Below are positions 6,813 to 13,040 of a stretch of 13,040 bases of DNA, in pieces; the first letter of the stretch is position 1, and every line of letters begins with the position of its first letter. The position numbers and the translations under genes were made by a program. Under the pieces are notes generated by a model, which saw only the letters and a list, made by a program, of their open reading frames with translations, did not search any database and was not told where the DNA came from. Origin of the DNA: Bacteroidota bacterium (GTDB taxonomy: Bacteria; Bacteroidota; Bacteroidia; Bacteroidales; Prolixibacteraceae); the NCBI GenBank assembly GCA_030695265.1, contig JAUYTA010000044.1:1-13040 (forward strand). The letters run 5' to 3'.

Positions 6813-8747
6813 ATGAAATCACTCCGGTTAAAATCTAAGTTACATTCAGTTTTATTTCTAAAAATTGGATTAGTTATTCTTTTCTGGTCAATTCTTCCGG
6901 TTTTTGGGGTGGCGCTGGTTTTGTGCCAAACGTTAACTGATCAGGAAGCCGAACTGAAAAAGCGGCAGCAAATTGAAGCCTCGTTGACTTTGCTTGAAAA
7001 CAAAAATAACCTGATTCCGCTGGATCGTTTGGATACACTTCGGGTTGCGGCGCTATCGGTTGGTTCGGAAAGTGTTACAGAATTTCAACACATGCTGGCC
7101 AATTATATGAAAGTAGATTTCTTCAATCTTCCGGAGGATTTTACTTCACATGAACTGGCCGGAATGCAAGCGGAACTGAAGGATTTCAACTTGGTTATCG
7201 CCGGAATTCACAATGGCTCAACCGCTCCTGAATTAGCAGAATTCATCAATTTTCTGAACCGGAAAACCTCGGTCATTAGCTGGTTCTGCAAGCCTGAAAA
7301 TTTCGGAAACCTGAAAATTTCAGGAAACTCAGCTGGACTGATTTTGGCCAACGATAACGACAGCCTGACCCAATCGTTATCAGCACAATTGATTTTTGGA
7401 GGAATTGGTGCAAAAGGAAAACTTCAGGAAAACATTGGAGAAACTTATCCCAAAGGCGTTGGAATTGTCATTGAAAAAAGCATCCGTCTGAAATATACGC
7501 TCCCTGAAGAAGTTGGAATTTCATCGGCTAACCTGAATGGCGCTATCGATTCGATTGCAAATAATGCCCTCGATAAAAAAGCTTTTCCGGGATGCAATGT
7601 ACTGGTTGCCAAAGATGGAAAAGTGATTTTCAGGAAAGCTTACGGTTACCATACTTTTGAAAATCTTCGCCCAAGCCGAGAGGATGATTTATATGACCTG
7701 GCTTCTGTGACCAAAATAAGCGGAGGTTTGCCCGGAATTCTAAAATTGTATGATGAAGGCAAAATTGAACTGGATAAACCGGTTGCGAATTATTTTCCCG
7801 ATTGGGAAAATCGTCTGTTTCACCGGTCAGACAAAGCGGATATTTCAGTTCGCGAATTGTATGCCCATCAGTCGGGATTGGTTCCGTTTATTGGCTTATG
7901 GAAGCAGACGATGAAAGACGGAAAGCTATTATCCAAATGTTACTCGATGCAACCCGATGAAAAACATACCCTTTGTGTGGCTCCCGGCATTTATCTCGAC
8001 AACCGGTTTTTGAAAATAGTAAACCGTGATATCCGCAAATCTGCTTTGAAAAATCGTGGCAAATATGTTTACAGCGACTTACCGTTGGTGATTACGCCTC
8101 AAATAGTAGAAAAAATCTCCGGAACAAAATTTAAAGAGTATGTTGAAAATAATTTTTACACTCCTTTGGGTGCGAACGAACTAACTTATTTGCCTTTACA
8201 GAAATTTTCACGCGATCGCATTGCACCAACAGAACTCGATGATTATTACCGGTTTCAGCAATTGCAGGGAACTGTTCACGACGAATCTGCTGCCGTGCTG
8301 GGCGGAATTTCAGGAAATGCCGGACTTTTTGCATCGGCTAACGATCTGGCCAAGCTGATGCAAATGTACTTGCAAATGGGAACTTACGGCGGAAAACAAT
8401 ACGTGAGTGAAGCCACGATGAAGGAATTTACGCGGGTTCAGTTTCCGCAGGATAACAACCGCCGCGGACTGATTTTCGATAAACCATCGTTGAAACTGGA
8501 TTCACTAAAACCCTCAGAAGCATACCCATGCCCTGAAGTCAGTCCTGAAAGTTTCGGTCATTTTGGCTATACCGGAACTTTTGTTTGGATGGATCCGAAA
8601 TGTGGTTTGATGTATGTTTTTCTGTCGAACCGCGTGTATCCGACCCGAAACAACAGTTTAATCAGCGATTTGAATGTGAGAACCGAGATTTTATCAGCCA
8701 TTTATAAAAGATTGAGGAAGATTGATGAGATTGATGAGGAAGATTGA
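6813..8747 (+). CDS. NagZ/beta-lactamase-type serine hydrolase lacking the GH3 catalytic domain
   Basis: A 644-residue exported or anchored protein with a hydrophobic N-terminus (about 12-38). Residues about 53-225 (ASLTLLENKNNLIPLDRLDTLRVAALSVGS and onward) match the GH3 C-terminal domain of Bacteroidota NagZ-like proteins. Residues about 230-632 form a class C beta-lactamase/penicillin-binding-type domain (PF00144) with S298-V-T-K301, Y420-S-D and H583-F-G-Y-T-G. Relatives are usually around 1000 residues, with a GH3 beta-N-acetylglucosaminidase barrel in front. Here that barrel, with its catalytic Asp, is absent, and the 139-base gap upstream contains no remnant of it. The intact frame and serine motifs suggest a working hydrolase, perhaps cleaving stem peptides or esters, without glucosaminidase activity. 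The last codons (KIDEIDEED) and the TGA lie in a tandem repeat. ATG 6813 is a clear start preceded by an AT-rich leader. Confidence 0.82.
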   Translation: MKSLRLKSKLHSVLFLKIGLVILFWSILPVFGVALVLCQTLTDQEAELKKRQQIEASLTLLENKNNLIPLDRLDTLRVAALSVGSESVTEFQHMLANYMKVDFFNLPEDFTSHELAGMQAELKDFNLVIAGIHNGSTAPELAEFINFLNRKTSVISWFCKPENFGNLKISGNSAGLILANDNDSLTQSLSAQLIFGGIGAKGKLQENIGETYPKGVGIVIEKSIRLKYTLPEEVGISSANLNGAIDSIANNALDKKAFPGCNVLVAKDGKVIFRKAYGYHTFENLRPSREDDLYDLASVTKISGGLPGILKLYDEGKIELDKPVANYFPDWENRLFHRSDKADISVRELYAHQSGLVPFIGLWKQTMKDGKLLSKCYSMQPDEKHTLCVAPGIYLDNRFLKIVNRDIRKSALKNRGKYVYSDLPLVITPQIVEKISGTKFKEYVENNFYTPLGANELTYLPLQKFSRDRIAPTELDDYYRFQQLQGTVHDESAAVLGGISGNAGLFASANDLAKLMQMYLQMGTYGGKQYVSEATMKEFTRVQFPQDNNRRGLIFDKPSLKLDSLKPSEAYPCPEVSPESFGHFGYTGTFVWMDPKCGLMYVFLSNRVYPTRNNSLISDLNVRTEILSAIYKRLRKIDEIDEED

Positions 8748-8769
8748 TGAGATTGAAGAAGATTGATGA
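8714..8769. repeat. Short tandem repeat spanning the stop codon
   Basis: A unit beginning GAGGAAGATTGATGAGATTG occurs at 8714 and again at 8736 (period 22). A third, partial and slightly altered unit (AGAAGATTGATGA) is at 8757-8769. The stop codon of the upstream gene (8745-8747) falls inside the second unit. Because 22 is not a multiple of 3, gain or loss of a unit would move the stop and change the acidic C-terminal tail. Confidence 0.75.
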
Positions 8770-8808
8770 ATTAAGTGGCAGATCGGGGAAGATTTGAATC
8801 CGCCAAAA

Positions 8809-8933
8809 ACCGCGTAGCGGTGATAAGTATTGTAGCCCGGGGTGGAGTGAAACGGAACTCCGGGAACAAAGATCAGATATCAAAGCCGTCCGCGATATGA
8901 CGATGAAAAAAGTGAAAATTTTATCTCGGACGG
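8809..8933. repeat. Composite REP-like palindromic element, copy B
   Basis: This has the same order of parts as the element at 3843-3957. ACCGC-GTA-GCGGT is at 8809-8821. A stem of CCC 8836-8838 with GGG 8862-8864, continuing as GGAGT 8844-8848 with ACTCC 8857-8861, follows. Then CCGTCCG 8886-8892 pairs with CGGACGG 8927-8933. The loops and inner sequences have diverged from copy A while the stems are kept. It fills most of the 223-base gap 8748-8970 and ends 37 bases before the namZ start. I could not find a convincing promoter there. Confidence 0.72.
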
Positions 8934-8970
8934 AATGGCGAAAACCCTAAACAACGAAATATAAATAAAC

Positions 8971-10203
8971 ATGAAATCAAAAACCTTACTGATTACCCTT
9001 TTTTCATTCCTGATTTTGAATGCCTTTGCTGCATCAAAAGTCAAAACCGGAATTGAAGTATTGCGCGACAATAACTTCAAAATTCTTCAGGGCAAACGGG
9101 TTGGACTGATCACCAATCCAACTGGCGTTGATTCGCAGTTGAAATCAACCGTCGATATTCTGAACGAAGCTCCCGGAGTGAAACTGGTGGCGCTTTACGG
9201 ACCTGAACATGGCGTTCGCGGCGATGTGTATGCCGGAGATAAAGTGGAAACCACCATCGACAAGCAAACCGGGATTCCGGTGTATTCGCTTTACGGCAAA
9301 ACCCGCAAGGCCAATGCCGAAATGCTGAAAGGCGTTGACGTGTTGGTGTACGATATTCAGGATATTGGCTGCCGTTCATATACTTACATCAGCACGATGG
9401 GGTTGGCGATGGAAGCCGCTGCCGAAAACAACATCGAAATGGTGGTGCTCGATCGTCCAAATCCCGTTGGCGGACTAAAAGTGGAAGGAAATCTGGCGGA
9501 AGACAAATTTATTTCGTTTGTCAGTCAGTTCAAAATTCCTTATCTGTACGGGTTAACCTGCGGCGAATTGGCCAAACTGCTGAATGGCGAAAAAATGTTG
9601 GGAACTCAATGTAAATTAACGGTTGTACCAATGAAAGGCTGGAAACGAAAAATGACTTTTGATCAGACAGGTTTGCCTTGGGTGCTGACTTCTCCGCACG
9701 TTCCGCATGCCACTTCGTCATTTTATTATGCCGCTTCAGGAATTCTGGGAGAGTTTAGTTTTATGTCGATAGGAGTGGGGTACACGCTTCCATTCCAATT
9801 ATTTGCCAAAGATTCGATTGATGCTTCTGCATTGACCAAACGTTTGAACGACTTGCGATTGCCCGGCGTTTTGTTTCGTCCCATTTACCTGAAGCCATTT
9901 TACGCAGTAGGACAGGGAAAGAATTATTCAGGAGTGCAATTTTACCTGACCGATTATAAAAAAGTACGGCTGACAGAAATTCAGTTTTACGTGATGCAGG
10001 AAATGGCAGCTTTGTATCCTGATAAAAAATGTTTTGGTCCGGATACTGAAAAACGCTACGACATGTTCGACAAAGTTTGCGGCTCTGATCAGATTCGTTT
10101 GCTGATGGCAAAAAATATGAAAGTTGAAGATATGTTGCCCTATTGGCGCAAAGATGAAGTGGCTTTTCAACAGCTATCGAAGAAATATTATTTGTATCGA
10201 TGA
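8971..10203 (+). CDS. namZ: Exo-beta-N-acetylmuramidase NamZ (DUF1343, GH171)
   Basis: A 410-residue protein with a typical signal peptide (hydrophobic 5-20, probable cleavage after AFA at about 20), so periplasmic. The body is full-length DUF1343, now GH171, whose characterised member NamZ removes terminal MurNAc from the non-reducing end of peptidoglycan fragments. Hallmarks are GKRVGLITNPTGVD (41-54), ALYGPEHGVRGD (74-85, with Glu79-His80 the probable active-site pair), LVYDIQDIGCRSYTYISTM (125-143), LDRPNPVGG (160-168) and the TSPHVPHATSS loop (240-250). It follows amidase and beta-lactamase-fold genes, as expected for removal of stem peptide before exo-muramidase action. Its stop overlaps the start of the next gene by 4 bases, so the two are translationally coupled. 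ATG 8971 is unambiguous. Confidence 0.93.
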   Translation: MKSKTLLITLFSFLILNAFAASKVKTGIEVLRDNNFKILQGKRVGLITNPTGVDSQLKSTVDILNEAPGVKLVALYGPEHGVRGDVYAGDKVETTIDKQTGIPVYSLYGKTRKANAEMLKGVDVLVYDIQDIGCRSYTYISTMGLAMEAAAENNIEMVVLDRPNPVGGLKVEGNLAEDKFISFVSQFKIPYLYGLTCGELAKLLNGEKMLGTQCKLTVVPMKGWKRKMTFDQTGLPWVLTSPHVPHATSSFYYAASGILGEFSFMSIGVGYTLPFQLFAKDSIDASALTKRLNDLRLPGVLFRPIYLKPFYAVGQGKNYSGVQFYLTDYKKVRLTEIQFYVMQEMAALYPDKKCFGPDTEKRYDMFDKVCGSDQIRLLMAKNMKVEDMLPYWRKDEVAFQQLSKKYYLYR

Positions 10204-11231
10204 TTTTTGAAAGAAAATATCCTGCCGACTTTACCCAACTGGAGAAAGTACTTCGCCGTCAGAAACCTGACCGGCCTGTACTTTTTGAATATTTCGTCAA
10301 CGGAGAGTTGATTTCATATGTCAATGGCGAATCGTTTGCTGCGCTGGACAACCGTGCCGACCAGATTCGGGCAATCATCCGGTTTTTTCACAAAGCAGGA
10401 TACGATTATGCCACCATTCCTTCGCGCTATTTCAATGCGTTCTCATTCGAAAATACCGATCACGAAAAGAAAGCAACCGTTTCTCTCAACGAAGGTTCTG
10501 CAATAACTGACCGAAAATCATTTGATTCGTACATCTGGCCAAATCCGGAGCAGGGTAATTTTGAATTGCTAAATAATTTGGCTTTGGAACTTCCTGAACG
10601 AATGAAATTCATTGTTTCAGCTCCCGGGGGAGTCCTCGAAAATGTGATAGATCTGGTTGGTTTTGAGCGGCTTTGTTTCATGATTTATGAAGATGAATAT
10701 TTGACCAAAGCTATTTTTAATGAAGTTGGCGCACGATTACTGCGTTTTTACGAAATATGCAGCGCCATAGAACCGATTGGTGCATTGATAGTAAACGACG
10801 ACTGGGGTTTCAAAACGCAAACAATACTTTCTCCTGATATGCTTCGCCAGTTTGTTTTTCCGTGGCACAAAAAGATAGTGGAAACAATACATCAGAATGG
10901 GAAATACGCCATTTTGCATTCCTGCGGAAATCTTACCGAAATAATGGATATCATCGTTGACGAACTAAAATACGATGCCAAACATTCGTTTGAGGATAAT
11001 ATTCTGCCCGTCGGGCAAGCCTGGAAATTGTGGCATGAAAGAATTGCAATTCTGGGCGGTATCGATATGGATTTTTTGGTTCGAAGTGAACCGGAAGCAA
11101 TAAAAAAACGATGCCGAAATATGTTGGAACTGACCGGATCACAAGCTTATGCACTCGGATCAGGAAACAGCATCCCGACCTATGTGCCCATTGATAATTA
11201 TCTGGCTATGATTGATGTAATTAATTATTGA
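10200..11231 (+). CDS. Uroporphyrinogen decarboxylase-fold protein of unknown substrate
   Basis: A 343-residue soluble protein of the URO-D superfamily, which also includes MtaA/CmuA-type cobalamin methyltransferases. Seen are SAPGGVLENVIDLVGFERL (140-158), VNDDWGFKTQTILSPDML (198-215), ILHSCGN (H240, C242) and ALGSGNSIPTYVPIDNYLAMID (318-339). The His-x-Cys pair matches two of the three zinc ligands of the methyltransferase branch. The third Cys, usually near the final motif, is not there (GSGNSIP). It lacks a clear haem-pathway context and no corrinoid protein is nearby, so a true HemE role is unlikely. The ATG overlaps the namZ stop as ATGA, indicating co-expression. The link to muramic acid metabolism is therefore from context only. 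Confidence 0.82.
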   Translation: MIFERKYPADFTQLEKVLRRQKPDRPVLFEYFVNGELISYVNGESFAALDNRADQIRAIIRFFHKAGYDYATIPSRYFNAFSFENTDHEKKATVSLNEGSAITDRKSFDSYIWPNPEQGNFELLNNLALELPERMKFIVSAPGGVLENVIDLVGFERLCFMIYEDEYLTKAIFNEVGARLLRFYEICSAIEPIGALIVNDDWGFKTQTILSPDMLRQFVFPWHKKIVETIHQNGKYAILHSCGNLTEIMDIIVDELKYDAKHSFEDNILPVGQAWKLWHERIAILGGIDMDFLVRSEPEAIKKRCRNMLELTGSQAYALGSGNSIPTYVPIDNYLAMIDVINY

Positions 11232-11281
11232 TCAACCCGATTACCAAAGTTTACCTGGATAAACTCCCTGATCAGTTAATT
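11223..11281. terminator. Possible hairpin between the convergent gene ends
   Basis: Only 9 bases separate the two convergent stop codons. Arms 11223-11234 and 11269-11281 (both carrying TGATCA next to AATTA-type sequence) are inverted. They enclose AGTTTA 11248-11253 pairing with TAAACT 11260-11265. The structure covers both gene ends and could halt transcription from both sides, but it is AT-rich, imperfect and lacks a strong T tract in either direction. Confidence 0.3.
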
Positions 11282-12140
11282 TCTGTATCTGTTCAATTAC
11301 AAAAGGTTTGTCTTCCTGATAAGTTACACCAAACCAAGGTGAATCAGCTTTCAAAACTTCAACCTTTGTTTGTCCGGCTCTGATCATCTCAAACACCACA
11401 AAAGGAATATAAAATTCAGATTTTGGGATTTCAATGCTGGTTTTCAGAAAGTCAATAAACTGATTTTCGATATTTTTGAATACCGACGGATGGAATCCCC
11501 AGAAATTCATTGAAACAGTTTCCTTGCCTGTCATTTCAACAGTTTCTTTACTTTCTGATTCGCAAAGAATGGTATCGCCTTCCTGCCTTATTTTATGAGT
11601 TTCAGTAATTTTTGTCAGTAAATTATTTTTGTCGGTTTCACAAATTCCACGCGAAACACTTCCAAAATCAGAGAGCGTTTTGTCGAGCTGATAACCAATC
11701 ATCGAATAGATATTTTCCGTAACAGATTTGGTCAGAAAATCAGCAATAACCTGGTAAGCTTCAGCACCATAAAAATCATCAGCATTGATGGCTGCAAATG
11801 GCTCGTGAATCACATCCCTGGCCATAAGTACGGCGTGACCGGTTCCCCATGGTTTTTCGCGATTTTCAGGAAGTGTAAAGCCTTGTGGTAACATATGTGT
11901 TTCCTGATAAACGTATTCGATATCAATTTTGCCGGCTAATTTTGATTCAAAACGGGTTTTAAAGTCTTTTGCAAAGCTTTCGCGAATAACGAATACAACT
12001 TTACCAAATCCTGCGCGAATAGCATCATACACCGAATATTCAAGAATTGTTTCCCCGCTGGGTCCAACAGGCTCAATTTGTTTCAGGCCGCCATAACGGC
12101 TTCCCATTCCTGCAGCTAATATTAAAAGGGTCGGTTTCAT
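11241..12140 (-). CDS. Sugar-phosphate nucleotidyltransferase family protein
   Basis: A 299-residue cytosolic protein with an NTP-transferase domain (PF00483 type). The start LLILAAGMGSRYGGLKQ (5-21) is the nucleotide-binding G-x-G-x-R...K signature. PWGTGHAV (98-105) and AINADDFYG (118-125, metal-binding acidic pair) follow, then VSMNFWGFHPS and SPWFGVTYQEDKP near the C-terminus. It should join a nucleotide to a sugar phosphate. The sequence differs from the UTP-glucose and classical MurU types, and I cannot name the sugar. Similar genes occur beside kinase-like genes in other Bacteroidota, as I recall, but none is visible here. ATG 12140 is preferred over the in-frame ATG at 12173, since the latter adds a non-conserved-looking leader and overlaps the putative promoter element. 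It converges with the salvage locus and is a separate transcription unit from the transporter. Confidence 0.82.
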   Translation of the reverse strand: MKPTLLILAAGMGSRYGGLKQIEPVGPSGETILEYSVYDAIRAGFGKVVFVIRESFAKDFKTRFESKLAGKIDIEYVYQETHMLPQGFTLPENREKPWGTGHAVLMARDVIHEPFAAINADDFYGAEAYQVIADFLTKSVTENIYSMIGYQLDKTLSDFGSVSRGICETDKNNLLTKITETHKIRQEGDTILCESESKETVEMTGKETVSMNFWGFHPSVFKNIENQFIDFLKTSIEIPKSEFYIPFVVFEMIRAGQTKVEVLKADSPWFGVTYQEDKPFVIEQIQKLTDQGVYPGKLW

Positions 12141-12170
12141 ATTTATGTTTTGCTTAATTAACAGATGCTG

Positions 12171-12178
12171 CAAAAATA
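12171..12178 (-). promoter_or_regulatory. Bacteroidota-type -7 promoter element
   Basis: Read on the minus strand this is TATTTTTG, an exact match to the TAnnTTTG consensus of the primary sigma factor in Bacteroidota. It lies about 30 bases upstream of the ATG at 12140, giving a short leader. A TTTG-like -33 element at the proper distance is not obvious, so the call is tentative. Confidence 0.4.
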
Positions 12179-12249
12179 CGCTTTTATCGCTACTAATTCA
12201 GCAGAATATTTCCTGAAGCAGGCAAATTATGAACATGAATTTGTTCAAT

Positions 12250-12280
12250 AAAAAAAGGATGACTTTTACGCCACCCTTTT
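12250..12280 (-). terminator. Rho-independent terminator after the MFS transporter
   Basis: On the minus strand AAAAGGGTGGC (12280-12270) pairs with GTCATCCTTTT (12263-12253), giving 11 pairs with two G-U, around a 6-base loop. A run of seven Ts ends at 12250. It begins 23 bases after the transporter stop codon. This is a well-formed intrinsic terminator and separates the transporter from the nucleotidyltransferase gene. Confidence 0.85.
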
Positions 12281-12303
12281 AAATATTACTATTTCGAGTT
12301 TAT

Positions 12304-13040
12304 TTAAACTTTTTTAGGAAATTTAGCTTTAATAATAAAATAGAGTACAATAAATGCTACAAAAAGGATAACTGGTAAAACAGACATGTTGCGAAGCGTA
12401 ATTTGAGGACCTGCTGTTTCGATTGATTTACCCATAATCGGTAAAACCATCGACGTGGCAACAAAACCTGCTCCTCCAAGAATTGACATTCCCAAAGCTC
12501 CGCTTTTTGGAACGTATTCGGATGCAACCCCAATCATAGTCGGCCAGAAATAACAAACACCAACAGCAAATACGGCAGCTGAAAGTAAAGTCATGGCAGC
12601 GCCATTTGAGATACTAAGCAACAATAAACCTGCTGTTGCAATTACTGATGAACCCAATAAAACACCCGTTGGATTTAATCGATGAATTAAGCCTCCGGCA
12701 AAATAGCGTCCAACAGCCATAATTCCTGTAACAACCACCAGAATAATCATTGGATTAATTCCGTTTGTCTCCAACAGTGCATTAATCCATTGTGTTGTCC
12801 CCAGTTCTGTTGATGCGGTCAATAACATGCAAAACAGTATCAGGGGAAATAAAAGGCTTATTTTATTGATTGCCCTTCCTTCAACGATGACCAGAATTAA
12901 AATTACGCCAACAGCGATGTATGGATATATGCTGTCGAAATTCAAACTAAATGAAGGAACTGATGCTACTAAAATCATCAAGATTACCGAGGCAATAATT
13001 GTAAATGGTGCTCCAATATTTCGCATCATTTCTTTATAAC
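12304..13040 (-). CDS. MFS transporter, C-terminal part
   Basis: The frame is open to the end of the window (reading YKEMMRNIGAPF upstream of an internal ATG at 13029), so the N-terminal part is outside. About 245 codons and a TAA stop are visible. There are six or so membrane segments, including IIASVILMILVASV, YIAVGVILILVIV, ISLLFPLILFCMLL, IILVVVTGIMAVG, VIATAGLLLLSI, and a final VILFVAFIVLYFIIKAKFPKK tail. The loop VGVCYFWPTMIGVASEYVPK followed by ALGMSILGGAGF is typical of Bacteroidota MFS sugar permeases distantly like FucP. Substrate unknown; sugar or amino sugar uptake is plausible from family and neighbours. Confidence 0.8.
   Translation of the reverse strand, partial: YKEMMRNIGAPFTIIASVILMILVASVPSFSLNFDSIYPYIAVGVILILVIVEGRAINKISLLFPLILFCMLLTASTELGTTQWINALLETNGINPMIILVVVTGIMAVGRYFAGGLIHRLNPTGVLLGSSVIATAGLLLLSISNGAAMTLLSAAVFAVGVCYFWPTMIGVASEYVPKSGALGMSILGGAGFVATSMVLPIMGKSIETAGPQITLRNMSVLPVILFVAFIVLYFIIKAKFPKKV

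Overview
The window looks like a chromosomal segment from a Bacteroidota bacterium, probably of the Marinilabiliales/Prolixibacteraceae type. The reasons are the gene families (DUF5009/NagX-like, golvesin-like amidase, DUF4922, NagZ/beta-lactamase-type protein, NamZ), the absence of clear Shine-Dalgarno sequences, AT-rich leaders, one TAnnTTTG-type promoter element, and GC-rich palindromic repeats between genes. The lineage is an inference from these features; no rRNA or other marker is present.

Layout. Positions 1-11231 are all on the plus strand and read as a peptidoglycan/amino-sugar salvage locus. In order they are: the C-terminus of a NagX/DUF5009-type membrane protein (1-378); a large lipoprotein with an Amidase_3 core split by a golvesin-like domain (674-3814); a two-domain family 2 glycosyltransferase (4079-5560); a DUF4922 HIT-like nucleotidyltransferase or phosphorylase (5681-6673); a NagZ/beta-lactamase-type protein without its GH3 catalytic domain (6813-8747); NamZ, an exo-N-acetylmuramidase (8971-10203); and a uroporphyrinogen decarboxylase-fold protein overlapping the NamZ stop by 4 bases (10200-11231). 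Positions 11241-13040 are on the minus strand: a sugar nucleotidyltransferase (11241-12140) and the C-terminal part of an MFS transporter (12304-13040), separated by a clear intrinsic terminator.

How the genes may work together. The exported amidase, the beta-lactamase-fold protein and NamZ would trim stem peptides and MurNAc from muropeptides in the periplasm. The NagX-like membrane protein fits amino-sugar handling. The glycosyltransferase and the DUF4922 protein are the least understood members. Their place between cell-wall hydrolases suggests a step involving a nucleotide-activated sugar, but nothing in the sequence fixes the substrate.

The gaps of this locus are rich in repeats. There is a roughly 209-base nested inverted repeat before the amidase, two copies of a composite palindromic element before the glycosyltransferase and before namZ, a second hairpin directly before the glycosyltransferase, and a palindrome cluster after it that supplies the last codons of that gene. 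A tandem repeat of about 20 bases spans the stop codon of the beta-lactamase-fold gene. No rRNA, tRNA, CRISPR array, transposase or phage gene was seen.
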